NCBI GenBank assembly: GCA_934546745.1
Contig: CAKTDV010000010.1
Span: 28,809 to 92,808 of the forward strand
Direction: 5' to 3'
DNA from: an uncultured Desulfovibrio sp.
Lineage (GTDB): Bacteria > Desulfobacterota > Desulfovibrionia > Desulfovibrionales > Desulfovibrionaceae
Length of the DNA: 64,000 nt
Below the pieces are notes generated by a model. That model was not told where the DNA came from, made no database searches, and saw only the letters and a program-made list of their open reading frames with translations. Positions 52,046 through 60,936 of the stretch are shown here, one piece after another. The stretch's first letter is position 1. Each line of letters opens with the position of its first letter. Position numbers and translations under genes: made by a program.

Positions 52046-54121
52046 ATGCGTCAGTCCGTGTTGTGGGCAGGAATCCTGAGTGCTTTTCTTCTTTTTGAAA
52101 GCATCCATGCGGCGGAAGCCGTCCGCCCTCCTTCAGCCGTCTATACGATGGAAGCGATCACCGTCACCGCCACGAAGCGTGAGCAGAAGCTCCGGGAGAT
52201 TGCGGGCAGCATCTCCACGGCTTCGGCCGTCGATCTGGCAAATCAGGGGGCCAAAACGTTGCGGGACGCGACGGAGATGTTTCCCAACGTCCATATGAAA
52301 AGCACCAGCTCCGGAAATGAGATTGTCATTCGCGGCATGTCCACCTGGGATACGGCGCTGCATTCCCCGGCGGGGCTGTATGTGGACGGGGTGCCGTATC
52401 CCTTGTCCTACATGCAGAACATCTACCTGCATGACATGGAAGGCGTGGAGGTGATGCGCGGTCCGCAGGGAACGCTTTATGGCAGGAACAGCGAGTCGGG
52501 GGTGATCAACCTTATGCGGCGCACGCCGGACAACACCTTGCGGGGGACGGTTTTTGCGGAACTGGGGAACTATGCCTCTGTGCGCCTGGGAGCTTCCGCG
52601 GCTGGGCCCCTGCTTGAGGACAGGGTGTACGTTTCAGGAAGTTGGCTTCACCACCAGACGGACGGCTTTGTCCGCAACGACTATAAACGGAAAAATCAGG
52701 CGGCGCGCCACAGAGGTGATTCCGGGCGCGTGGTGCTGCGCTGCACGCCTGTGGACGCGCTGGATGTGCGCGTATCGGTGGATGCCACGCACAGCGACGA
52801 TGGCAGAGGTTCCATGCGTCTGTCCAGCGGCCCATACCGCAGTGGTCGCCACAAAGTCCGTTCCGACGCCCCGGACGACGCCTCGTCCGATCTTGTGATC
52901 CCCGCGCTCACCATCACGCATACCGGAGATCGCGTGAAAACGGCGTCGATAACCAGCTATATGGATTACCGCTATGACATGGTGTCTGACCTTGACAGAA
53001 CGCCATTGCCGCTGGGGGTCTCCAACATGCATTTGAGACAGCGCAACATCACGGAAGAACTGCGTTTTTCTTCCGTCGGAAAGCAGAGGCTCTCCTGGGT
53101 TGCCGGGATCTTTGCGGGCAGGACATGCATGAGTGCGGATATGGACAGAATCCGCCGCGTGGCCGCCGCAAGCACGTATCTGCATACGGATTACACGGAA
53201 ACCACGGGGGCGCTTTTCGGGCAGGCCACCTATGCCCTGACGGATGCCTTGCGGCTGACAGCGGGCCTGCGGGCTGAACATACGGGGCTGGACGGCGAAC
53301 AGGCCTGGAAGAGTGGCGCTGGGCGGCGTCGCGCGTATGCGAAAAGCCTTCGCTACACGGAGTTTCTTCCCATGGCTTCCATATCGTTTGATCTTACGAA
53401 GGGCCTGACCGCGTATGCATCATGGTCCCAAGGGTATTTGCCGGGTGGGTTTAACGTCTTTTCCGCCAGTTCGAAAGAGACGTGCTCCTATGGGCCGGAA
53501 TACAGTACCAACTACGAGCTGGGGCTGAAGACGCGCTGGCTGGATGACCGGCTGCACGCCAACGTTGCCGCCTTCCATTCCGACATCAGAGACAAACAGG
53601 TGCGGGAAGAGGTGCCGTCAGCGGGGGCGGGCACATGGAAATTCACCAATTCCGCAAGGGCGCACACCTCCGGCATCGAGCTTGAGGTCATGGCATATCC
53701 TTTCGAGGGATGGGAGGTGCGGGGTGGCGTTGGCTATGCCCGCTCCGAAATTGACGACTGGACGGTGTCCACGCCCGGTGGCGGAAGAAAAAGCTATGGG
53801 GGCAACCGTCTGCCCTGGGCGCCGGATCTCACCTACCACCTGGGCGTGGGGTATGCGCATCCGTCCGGCTTTTTTGCGCAGGCGGAATGTCTCGGATCGG
53901 GAAAGCAATATTTCGACGCAGAAAACAGCCTGAGCGATTCCGGATACAGGACGGTCAATCTTAACCTCGGCTACCGTGGCGAACATCTTGCCGTGACCAT
54001 CTGGGGGAAAAACCTCCTCAATGCGCGTTACATAACAAAAAAGCTTGTGGCGCGGGGCAACACCATCGTTGAGGACGGCCAGCCGTTCAGTTTTGGGACA
54101 ACGGTTTCATGGAGCTTCTAG
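52046..54121 (+). CDS. TonB-dependent outer-membrane receptor
   Basis: A 691-residue outer-membrane beta barrel that imports a substrate using TonB energy. A signal peptide (LWAGILSAFLLFESIHAAEA) precedes a TonB-box-like MEAITVTATKR; the plug has RDATEMFPNVHMKST, IVIRGMSTWDT, GLYVDGVPY and EVMRGPQGTLYGRNSESGVIN; the barrel ends with the usual terminal aromatic (TTVSWSF). Resemblance is to siderophore receptors of the FyuA/TIGR01783-like kind, but the substrate is unknown. ATG 52046 is preferred. First gene of the uptake cluster. Confidence 0.93.
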   Translation: MRQSVLWAGILSAFLLFESIHAAEAVRPPSAVYTMEAITVTATKREQKLREIAGSISTASAVDLANQGAKTLRDATEMFPNVHMKSTSSGNEIVIRGMSTWDTALHSPAGLYVDGVPYPLSYMQNIYLHDMEGVEVMRGPQGTLYGRNSESGVINLMRRTPDNTLRGTVFAELGNYASVRLGASAAGPLLEDRVYVSGSWLHHQTDGFVRNDYKRKNQAARHRGDSGRVVLRCTPVDALDVRVSVDATHSDDGRGSMRLSSGPYRSGRHKVRSDAPDDASSDLVIPALTITHTGDRVKTASITSYMDYRYDMVSDLDRTPLPLGVSNMHLRQRNITEELRFSSVGKQRLSWVAGIFAGRTCMSADMDRIRRVAAASTYLHTDYTETTGALFGQATYALTDALRLTAGLRAEHTGLDGEQAWKSGAGRRRAYAKSLRYTEFLPMASISFDLTKGLTAYASWSQGYLPGGFNVFSASSKETCSYGPEYSTNYELGLKTRWLDDRLHANVAAFHSDIRDKQVREEVPSAGAGTWKFTNSARAHTSGIELEVMAYPFEGWEVRGGVGYARSEIDDWTVSTPGGGRKSYGGNRLPWAPDLTYHLGVGYAHPSGFFAQAECLGSGKQYFDAENSLSDSGYRTVNLNLGYRGEHLAVTIWGKNLLNARYITKKLVARGNTIVEDGQPFSFGTTVSWSF

Positions 54122-54122
54122 T

Positions 54123-55214
54123 ATGCGCGATGAAGAGAGATTTCTGCCCGGACAGGCGGCCTCTACGGATCTTTCCCTTCTTACAGGTTGTATGATCGGT
54201 GCGGTGCGTACCGCGTTGCTTGAGTTGGCGCTTGATCTGGAATTGCCCGACATCCTGCACAGGACGGGGACGCTGGAAGGAATCGCGGCTCGCCTGGGAA
54301 ACCCGCACACGGGCAATCTCGCCCATATCCTCGACGCCATGGCGGCCCTGGGCCTTGCTGTGAAAAAGAAGGGGATCTACGCCAATTCTCCTCTTGCCGA
54401 AAAGTATCTTCGCACGGAGAGCGTCGCCTGCCTGGGGCCACTGCTGCGCAGGCTCAAGGCCATGCAGCACAGGAATATCGGCAGGATGAGGGAATTGCTT
54501 TATTCCGGGCCGCAGTCGGTGAAAGACGGCGATCGTCTTGACGGAAAGGAGCTCTGGAAAACGTCCGGCCGGGACATGATTGCCTATCAGAAGAGTGATG
54601 TGTCACGCGTACTGGCGGATATGGCGGCGTCGCTGCCGGAATTTCCCTGTTTCCGCCGTATGCTCGATCTTGGATGCGGACCAGGCATTATCGGTTTGTC
54701 AATCATGGCCCGAGCCGAGGCGTTATGTGGAGCGTTCTGCGATTTGCCGCCCGTCTTGGAGCTGGCCAGGGAGGAAGCCAGGGCGGCGGGCATGGAGGAT
54801 CGTGCGGCGTTCTACCCCGGCGATTATAATCAGATCGACTTCGGACGTGGCTATGATTGCGTATGGGCCATACAGAGCCTGTATTTTGTGAAGGACCTCC
54901 CCGCATTCCTGAAAAAATTGCTGGACGCTCTGAACCCCGGCGGCGTTTTTGTCAGCCTGCATGAGGGGCTGCATCGGGAACGCACCGCCCCGAAGGATGT
55001 GGTGCTTTCCCGCCTCTCCCTGGCGCTGGAGGGGCAGGACGTTTCCTTCGAGGAAGGGCGTATAGCCCGTCTGGCCCTTGAAGCGGGTTTCGCCTCTCTG
55101 GAACGGCGGACTGTGACCATGCTTTTTGGTGAAAATGAGGTGGCGATTCTGCGTAAAGCCGGCACACTGGAGCGGTTTCACCGTGAAAATGGGACCGCTC
55201 TGACGGATGCGTGA
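54123..55214 (+). CDS. O-methyltransferase-like SAM enzyme of the TonB cluster
   Basis: A 363-residue protein built like plant-type and polyketide O-methyltransferases: an N-terminal winged-helix dimerisation part (MIGAVRTALLELALDLELPDIL, LEGIAARLGNPHTGNLAHILDAMAALGLAVKKKGIYANSPLAEKYL) and a Rossmann SAM domain with motif I MLDLGCGPGIIGLSIM near 180-195 and FGRGYDCVWAIQSLYFVKDLPAFLKKLLDALNPGG. It starts 2 bases after the receptor stop. The methyl acceptor is unknown; an imported or endogenous small molecule is possible. Confidence 0.85.
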   Translation: MRDEERFLPGQAASTDLSLLTGCMIGAVRTALLELALDLELPDILHRTGTLEGIAARLGNPHTGNLAHILDAMAALGLAVKKKGIYANSPLAEKYLRTESVACLGPLLRRLKAMQHRNIGRMRELLYSGPQSVKDGDRLDGKELWKTSGRDMIAYQKSDVSRVLADMAASLPEFPCFRRMLDLGCGPGIIGLSIMARAEALCGAFCDLPPVLELAREEARAAGMEDRAAFYPGDYNQIDFGRGYDCVWAIQSLYFVKDLPAFLKKLLDALNPGGVFVSLHEGLHRERTAPKDVVLSRLSLALEGQDVSFEEGRIARLALEAGFASLERRTVTMLFGENEVAILRKAGTLERFHRENGTALTDA

Positions 55215-55249
55215 GCGGACGCCCGCGGGAACGATCCGTGGAGGCTGCC

Positions 55250-55987
55250 ATGTTCAGGGGGGTTTTAGGGTGCTGTCTCCTTCTGGGGGCATGGGAAGTC
55301 GCGGCGCGGGGCGCTCAGGGAGGCGTTATGCCGTCGCCGGCGGCAACGTTCGCCGCTCTGTGCGATATCCTTTCGCAGCCGGAATTCTGGCGTGACGATC
55401 TTCGCCTCAGCGTCGGGCGCTTTATGTGCGGTATCGCTTTGGGAGGAGGCGCGGGTGCCTGTCTGGGGCTGGGGGCGGGCTTTTACGCGCAGGTGCGACT
55501 GACGCTTACCCCAGCCCGCTGGATGCTTTCCAGTGTGCCCGGCGTGGTTGTGGTCATGATCGGCATGCTGTGGTTCGGCGTTGACTCCGCAATGGTGATT
55601 TTCGTCGTGGCTCTGACGGTCGCGCCGACGGTGTTCGCCGGTGTGACGGAAGGCATCCGATCCGTGGATTCCGGCTTGCGGGAAATGATCGCCGTGTACC
55701 GTATTACCCGCCTGCAACGCTTCTGGCATGTCTATCTTCCCGCCATCACAGCGCCGTTGATCGCAAGCTCCATTGTCGCCCTTGGAGGAGGGATGCGCGT
55801 GACCATTCTGGCGGAGACCGTGGGGGCCGGCTGCGGGCTGGGCCATGCCCTGGCCGTCGCCAGAAGCCGGCTGGACACTGCGTCGCTCTACGCGCTGGCG
55901 CTGGTCAGCATGCTTCTGGTGGGCGTTCTTGAGGCGGCGCTGCTGCTGTTGGCCAGATACAACCGTGCGCGGGGGAAGAGGGCATGA
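55250..55987 (+). CDS. ABC transporter permease, SsuC/TauC type
   Basis: A 245-residue inner-membrane protein with about six helices and the cytoplasmic loop EMIAVYRITRLQRFWHVYLPAITAPLIAS that contacts the ATPase (EAA motif). It belongs to the nitrate/sulfonate/taurine importer permease group. ATG 55250 has GGAGG 5 bases upstream; a GTG at 55211 that overlaps the methyltransferase stop is an alternative. No periplasmic binding protein gene is present in the cluster, which is unusual. Confidence 0.88.
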   Translation: MFRGVLGCCLLLGAWEVAARGAQGGVMPSPAATFAALCDILSQPEFWRDDLRLSVGRFMCGIALGGGAGACLGLGAGFYAQVRLTLTPARWMLSSVPGVVVVMIGMLWFGVDSAMVIFVVALTVAPTVFAGVTEGIRSVDSGLREMIAVYRITRLQRFWHVYLPAITAPLIASSIVALGGGMRVTILAETVGAGCGLGHALAVARSRLDTASLYALALVSMLLVGVLEAALLLLARYNRARGKRA

Positions 55988-56670
55988 CCCCTCTGCTGCT
56001 GTTTTCGCGGGCGAGCTTTGCCTATGCGGGGCGGGCTGTCCTGCATGACATCTTCCTGCGGCTGGATCCTGGGGAAGCCATCGTTTTGCAGGGGGGCAGC
56101 GGTGTGGGCAAGTCTACGCTTCTGCGTCTGGCGGCGGGCCTCCTGCGTCCCACTCACGGCTCTGTCCACATCGGAGCGCGGCGTATCGGCATCGTCTTTC
56201 AGGAACCCCGTCTGCTGCCGTGGCGAACCGCGATCCAGAACGTCATACTGCCCCTGCGCAGCCTGGGGATGGATACCTTCCAGGCCGGACGGAGGGCGTC
56301 GGAGATGTTGCGGCATATGGGCCTTGAGCAGGCCCTTGGGGCTACGCCCGAGGAACTCTCCGGCGGAATGAGGCAGCGCGTTTCCCTGGCGCGGGCGCTG
56401 GCCGTGGATCCGGAGCTCCTGCTTCTGGATGAACCGTTCACTGGTTTTGATCCCGCCCTGCGCGCTGGAATGAAACGGTATCTGGCTGATTTTTTTTCCC
56501 GATCCGGGGCTGGGCTGATGCAGGTCGCACATGATCCTGAAGACATATTTCTCCCAACGGCGCGCCGTATGACGTTGCGCCAGCGGGGATCCGGATACCG
56601 TCAAGACAAAGGAGACCGCCATGAGTCCCATGGAGCCTTTCTGGATGACGCTTCAGCGTTTCAGGGATGA
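55984..56670 (+). CDS. ABC transporter ATPase, SsuB/TauB type
   Basis: A 228-residue ATPase with Walker A GGSGVGKST (37-45), Q-loop VFQEPRLLPWRTAIQNV, signature LSGGMRQRVSLARAL and Walker B LLLLDEPFTGFDPALRAG. The H-loop region reads MQVAHDPEDI. It overlaps the permease by 4 bases (ATGA) and its C-terminus runs over the next gene's start by 50 bases. With the permease it forms one importer; the missing binding protein may be encoded elsewhere. Confidence 0.93.
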   Translation: MTPLLLFSRASFAYAGRAVLHDIFLRLDPGEAIVLQGGSGVGKSTLLRLAAGLLRPTHGSVHIGARRIGIVFQEPRLLPWRTAIQNVILPLRSLGMDTFQAGRRASEMLRHMGLEQALGATPEELSGGMRQRVSLARALAVDPELLLLDEPFTGFDPALRAGMKRYLADFFSRSGAGLMQVAHDPEDIFLPTARRMTLRQRGSGYRQDKGDRHESHGAFLDDASAFQG

Positions 56671-57268
56671 CACGTTTCCCATACAGATGCTCATCGTTGC
56701 CGCGTATGTGGGCATAATGTTTCTGATTGCCAGGCGGGAGGGGCGCGGAACCGACGTCCTTGTCAAGCTGCTCTTGAGTGGCATGTTTGTTTTCAACGGT
56801 GTCGTCTGCTTTTTGACGTACTTCAAGGAATTGCCTGTGGCAAAATTTTTTGCCGGCCCTCTGTATCTTGCCCTTGGCTATCTCTTTCTTGTGGATATAC
56901 TTTCTGGAAGAATACACTTTACCTTCCGTGTTTCTCCATGGAGGCGGTTGCTGGCATTTTCCTTTGTCATCCTTGCTTTTCTGTTCCCCGTATTTGGTAT
57001 GTTCAGCGGGCACGGTATGATTGCTCTGCCTGGTGTGCCGTGCCCGCTGGCAATCTTTACACTGGCTCTTCTCAGTGCGGCCATGCCCCACGTGGATACG
57101 CTCATTGTCTTTATGCTGCTTTCCTGGGTTTTGGTCAATGTTCCCAAGATCTTCGGGCATGTCAGCTGCTACGAGGAAATCGCCCTTGTTCTGGCCGGGG
57201 CTTACGTGCTTGGCCTGAACAGGCTCATGCGGGAGGACAGCGGCGGAGGCGGCCATGTTTCGGCATGA
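56621..57268 (+). CDS. DUF6064-like membrane protein
   Basis: A 215-residue inner-membrane protein with about six hydrophobic segments (MLIVAAYVGIMFLIA, LLLSGMFVFNGVVCFL, LLAFSFVILAFLFPVFGMF, LIVFMLLSWVLVNVPKIFG). The beginning PMEPFWMTLQRFRDDTFPIQ resembles DUF6064 proteins. Role unknown. AGGAG lies 6 bases before the ATG inside the end of the ATPase gene, and it overlaps the next gene by 14 bases, so it is an integral member of the operon. Confidence 0.65.
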   Translation: MSPMEPFWMTLQRFRDDTFPIQMLIVAAYVGIMFLIARREGRGTDVLVKLLLSGMFVFNGVVCFLTYFKELPVAKFFAGPLYLALGYLFLVDILSGRIHFTFRVSPWRRLLAFSFVILAFLFPVFGMFSGHGMIALPGVPCPLAIFTLALLSAAMPHVDTLIVFMLLSWVLVNVPKIFGHVSCYEEIALVLAGAYVLGLNRLMREDSGGGGHVSA

Positions 57269-58214
57269 ACGTCTGGCGGCAATGGTGTGCGAAGCGCCCC
57301 CGCGTCCCAGAGTGAGCCGGCCTGTGGAGTGTGTGGACGCTGGGAGCGTCTACTGTCCGTGCCAGCTCGCGGAACTCGGGCACTGCATAGCGTGTTCGCT
57401 ATTGCGCGGCGAAAGTGAATGCCGTTGCCACTGGTCCGGATCGTGCGTTTGGGCTCATAGCCAGTGGGGGAGAGGAAAGGTCCGGCAAAGCCGCAGGTTC
57501 CCCATCCTGCGCCAGGAAGAATATCCTGACGGCGCGGTACTTCTCGCCGTGCGCGTCACGCCGTCCCTGGCGGCGGAGCTGCGCACGCCAGGAAGTTTTG
57601 TTTTTGTCCGCGGGGACGACAATCCGCATTTTGATACCCCTCTTGCCGTTGTGAGGGCATTCCCGGAGACACAGAGCATTCTGCTTACCTATAAGGTGAT
57701 TGGGCCGAAGACGGAAAGTTTGCGTGGCGCCGGAACGGACGTGTGGATACGCGGCCCGTACTGGAATGGCATAACTGGGCGCAGGCATATTCTGGCGGCG
57801 AAGGGAGAATCCTGCCTTCTTGTGTCCGGGGGTATCGCGGCTTCCGTTCTGCCCAATGTCGTCGATGCGCTGCTGCGTGGAGGAAACCGCGTCACAGCGG
57901 TGCTTGGCAAACCGGAAAGCTCCTTCATAAGAAATTTTTTGCCGGAATCTGGGATGCGTGTTTTTGAGATGACTTTTCCTGACGCAAAAGAGGCGCTGCG
58001 GACAGTGATGAAGGAAGTCCCGTGCCAGATGGTCTTCTGCGCGGGAGGGGACCCGTTGGCCGCAATGGTGGCGGCTGTTTCCGTGCGTGCCGGCGTGAGC
58101 GCGGTGTTTTTGGGATCCGTCAGTCAAACCATGTGCTGCGGCGAGGGGATATGTGGCGCCTGCCATGACAGGCGCGGTTGTGAATCCATCAGAGTGTGCA
58201 AGACGCTGCGTTGA
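57255..58214 (+). CDS. PyrK-like flavin/2Fe-2S electron-transfer protein with Cys-rich N-terminus
   Basis: A 319-residue protein. Residues about 85-190 are a flavin-binding barrel like that of dihydroorotate dehydrogenase electron-transfer subunit (ILRQEEYPDGAVLLAVRV, GSFVFVRGDDNPHFDTPLAV, RGPYWNG), 195-290 a NAD-binding part (CLLVSGGIAASVLPNVVDAL) and the C-terminus a 2Fe-2S motif (MCCGEGICGACHDRRGC). The first 75 residues hold seven or more cysteines (VYCPCQLAELGHCIACSLL, ECRCHWSGSC), not part of normal PyrK, suggesting an extra iron-sulfur or metal site. GGAGG precedes ATG 57255. No pyrD is nearby. Confidence 0.8.
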   Translation: MFRHERLAAMVCEAPPRPRVSRPVECVDAGSVYCPCQLAELGHCIACSLLRGESECRCHWSGSCVWAHSQWGRGKVRQSRRFPILRQEEYPDGAVLLAVRVTPSLAAELRTPGSFVFVRGDDNPHFDTPLAVVRAFPETQSILLTYKVIGPKTESLRGAGTDVWIRGPYWNGITGRRHILAAKGESCLLVSGGIAASVLPNVVDALLRGGNRVTAVLGKPESSFIRNFLPESGMRVFEMTFPDAKEALRTVMKEVPCQMVFCAGGDPLAAMVAAVSVRAGVSAVFLGSVSQTMCCGEGICGACHDRRGCESIRVCKTLR

Positions 58215-58245
58215 GGCGCGATGCCCGGTAGGGATGGACAGGCAC

Positions 58246-59535
58246 ATGAAAGGTACGGTGATCATTATCGGAGGCGGGTGGGCCGGTTCCGCGGCGGCGC
58301 TTGCCGCAAAGCGGGGAGGAGCCGGCAGGGTCGTCATTCTGGAACGTACGGACATGCTTCTTGGCTGCGGTTTGGCGGGGGGTATCATGCGGAACAACGG
58401 CCGTCAGACAGCGGCGGAAGAATTGACGGCCATGGGTGCGGGAGGGCTTTTCAGTGTCACCGACAGTGTAGCGACGCATAAAAATGTCGATTTCCCTGGG
58501 CATGCGCACGCCTGGCTCTATTCCACCACGAAAATCGAACCGGCGGTGCGGCGCTTTCTGGAGGGATGGGGTATCGAGATACACTTCCGCTCGCGTGCAG
58601 TCGCTTTTCTGACCAGCGGAGCAAGCGTGCGTGGCGTGACGCTGCATGATCCGGCTGACGTGGGTGTCGAGGGAGATGTCTTTGTTGATGCCACAGGATC
58701 GGCGGGTTCGTTGAGCAATTGCATGCGGTATGGAAACGGTTGCGCCATGTGCGTTCTGCGTTGTCCCGTGTTCGGGCCCAGGATCAGCCTGACGGCCAGC
58801 GCCGGGCTGACGGATTACGTAGGGATGCGGTGCGACGGTCAGGCTGGTTCTTTTTCCGGCTCCTTTGAGCTTCGCAAGAGTTCTCTGTCCGGGAATATCC
58901 GGAAGAAATTGCACACACGGGGCGTTGCCGTTGTTCCGTTGCCCGCAGCCTTGATCAACCGGGAAAAACTGCGGAGCAAATCCTGCCAGCAATACGCGCT
59001 GCGGGAGTACGCGTCCAACCTGATCCTTCTGGATACCGGCGACACGGCTAAAATTATGACGCCATTTTTGTCGCTGGAAGACATGCGGCGCATTGCCGGA
59101 TTTGAGAACGCCATGATCGCCACGGGGAGCGGGCATACAAATTCGGTACGTTTCCTGTCCAGAGCTCCCCGGAATAACGCGCTCAAGGTGGAGGGCTTCC
59201 ATAATCTTTTCTGTGCCGGTGAAAAGTCTGGGTTTTTTGTGGGACACACGGAAGCCATAGCCACGGGCTCTCTTGCCGGGCATAACGCCGTGCGGACGTT
59301 GATGGGAAAACACGCGGTCATTCTTCCGCAAACGCTTGCCTGCGGAGACATCATCCATGCCGAGCAGGAAGGCCTTTCCTCCGCGTCGGGCCTCGTAAGA
59401 CGCTATACGTTTTCAGGGGGCGAGTATTTCGACAGAATGAGAGAAAAAGGACTTTACACGACACAAAGGAGCGAGATTGCCAACCGCGTGCGCAAGGCGG
59501 ACTGCTACGGGCTGTTTATGAAGACACTTTCATAG
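58246..59535 (+). CDS. TrmFO/GidA-like FAD-dependent oxidoreductase
   Basis: A 429-residue flavoprotein. The N-terminus VIIIGGGWAGSAAALAAKRGGAGRVVILER is a complete FAD-binding Rossmann loop; near the C-terminus NLFCAGEKSGFFVGHTEAIATGSLAGHNAVR resembles the FAD-binding ending of TrmFO and GidA. In the middle, CMRYGNGCAMCVLRCPVFGPR has four closely spaced cysteines, not a feature of those tRNA enzymes. It probably works with the PyrK-like neighbour as electron donor. ATG 58246 is used; ATG 58234 or an earlier start overlapping the previous gene is possible. Confidence 0.75.
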   Translation: MKGTVIIIGGGWAGSAAALAAKRGGAGRVVILERTDMLLGCGLAGGIMRNNGRQTAAEELTAMGAGGLFSVTDSVATHKNVDFPGHAHAWLYSTTKIEPAVRRFLEGWGIEIHFRSRAVAFLTSGASVRGVTLHDPADVGVEGDVFVDATGSAGSLSNCMRYGNGCAMCVLRCPVFGPRISLTASAGLTDYVGMRCDGQAGSFSGSFELRKSSLSGNIRKKLHTRGVAVVPLPAALINREKLRSKSCQQYALREYASNLILLDTGDTAKIMTPFLSLEDMRRIAGFENAMIATGSGHTNSVRFLSRAPRNNALKVEGFHNLFCAGEKSGFFVGHTEAIATGSLAGHNAVRTLMGKHAVILPQTLACGDIIHAEQEGLSSASGLVRRYTFSGGEYFDRMREKGLYTTQRSEIANRVRKADCYGLFMKTLS

Positions 59536-59585
59536 CGCGGACATATTTGCGCCGTAACATCGCTCTGGTGGACGCGGTATCGGAG

Positions 59586-59672
59586 GCCTACGCCCGGGAA
59601 CAATGGAGAGGCGGTTTTTTCCGCCGCGCGAATTGGCAAATTTCAACAGCAAAACGTTCTGGAGCAGGAGTG
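59586..59672 (+). repeat. Dispersed intergenic repeat, family A copy 3
   Basis: TACGCCCGG, a GCGGTTTTTTCCGC hairpin and AAATTTCAACAGCAAAACG followed by TTCTGGAGCAGG correspond in order to the minus-strand text of copy 1. It fills the gap between the flavoprotein and the ATPase gene. Confidence 0.5.
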
Positions 59673-59679
59673 ACGGAGT

Positions 59680-60771
59680 ATGACGGAGCAACACACGACG
59701 CGCTGCTTTTTCGGCTGCAATGCGGGTAGTGGTTTTCATACCTTTTTCAACTTTTTGCCCAGACTTGAGGGTGCGCGCATTGTTATTGTCAAAGGTGGAC
59801 CGGGAACGGGAAAATCGACGTTCATCAGCGCCATTGGGGAGACATTTGCGCGGCAGGGGTATGATCTGGAGTACCAGCATTGCTCCCTTGATCCCCGGTC
59901 GTATGACGCCGTTGTGATTCCGGCATTGAAAGCCGTCGTTACCGCCGCCACCGGCCATCATGTCTTTGATCCCGACAATCCCGGCGCGGTGGATGAGATT
60001 CTCAACCTTGGCGATCACTGGGATACCGAAAGGCTCCGTCGGCACGCCAGGGAAATCAGGGAAATCAACCTGGAAGCGGAGAGACTTTTCCGCAGCGCGT
60101 TCCGCGTCTTGAACGCCGCCAGACAGTTTCTTGCCAATGTGGAGGACATTCACAGGGAGCGCCAGGATCCCAGAGAGCTGTCAGCTGTGGCGGAGCGCAT
60201 CATTGAGGGCGTCCTTTTCCGTTCTGGCCCGGAAACGTACGGAGCGGAGCGTCACGCCTATATTTCCTCCAATACGCCGGAAGGCGCCATTCATAACGTC
60301 ACCACCCTGTTGCGCCAGGAAACAGCGGCGGTGGCTGTGAAGGGGGAGCCGGGCATGGGGCGGACGAGGATTCTTGAGGCCGTGGCCGAAAAAGCGAAAT
60401 GCCGTGGTTTTGATGTGGAGTATTACCACAGACCCATCGATCCCCGCCTGCTGGATCACGTGCATATCCCCGCGCTGAATTTCCTGGTGACAACGCAACC
60501 TGAGGATTTGCCGGCACGCATTGTCAAGGAATGCTTCACTCTTCAGGGGAAACGCGCCGGACGTCTGTCCGGACTCCAGGATGAGATTTCGGAAAACACC
60601 GCCCGCTATGAGCGGACGCTTTCCCTTGCCATGCAAATCCTGGCGCGGATCAGGGCGGAGCATGGCGTTCTTGAGAAGTATTACACCGACAGCATGGATT
60701 TTGACGGGGTCGGCAGACGCCTTGCCGCAACGATAGATGCCATCGCACGGCAGACGGCCCTGTCTGGATAG
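59680..60771 (+). CDS. Two-P-loop ATPase, PRK06851-like
   Basis: A 363-residue protein with two similar halves. The first has a full Walker A, VKGGPGTGKSTFI (residues 38-50), preceded by FFGCNAGSGFHTFFNFLP; the second has VKGEPGMGRTRIL, in which the lysine of GK[ST] is replaced by Arg, so the second site may be degenerate. Both halves share a pattern (YDLEYQHCSLDPRSYDAVVIPAL and FDVEYYHRPIDPRLLDHVHIPAL), showing an internal duplication. The family is uncharacterised. It lies inside the TonB cluster, so an energy-using step of the same pathway is likely. Confidence 0.75.
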   Translation: MTEQHTTRCFFGCNAGSGFHTFFNFLPRLEGARIVIVKGGPGTGKSTFISAIGETFARQGYDLEYQHCSLDPRSYDAVVIPALKAVVTAATGHHVFDPDNPGAVDEILNLGDHWDTERLRRHAREIREINLEAERLFRSAFRVLNAARQFLANVEDIHRERQDPRELSAVAERIIEGVLFRSGPETYGAERHAYISSNTPEGAIHNVTTLLRQETAAVAVKGEPGMGRTRILEAVAEKAKCRGFDVEYYHRPIDPRLLDHVHIPALNFLVTTQPEDLPARIVKECFTLQGKRAGRLSGLQDEISENTARYERTLSLAMQILARIRAEHGVLEKYYTDSMDFDGVGRRLAATIDAIARQTALSG

Positions 60772-60936
60772 GTGCGCTGACGCGATTCCCATTGCATCCG
60801 GTACAGGGCGTCTTTGACGCATATCTGACTCGCCGGAGAGAACCGCCACTGCTGAAGCCGCGGGCGCGCCATCATCGGAAACCGCGGCGCGGACCGCGAG
60901 CCACGGGAGAATGTCTAACCGGGTGAGGAGCAGCGT

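Noticed and set aside
59547..59729. Short frame before the two-P-loop ATPase
   Set aside because: It coincides with a repeat A copy and overlaps the ATPase gene in another frame, with no ribosome site.
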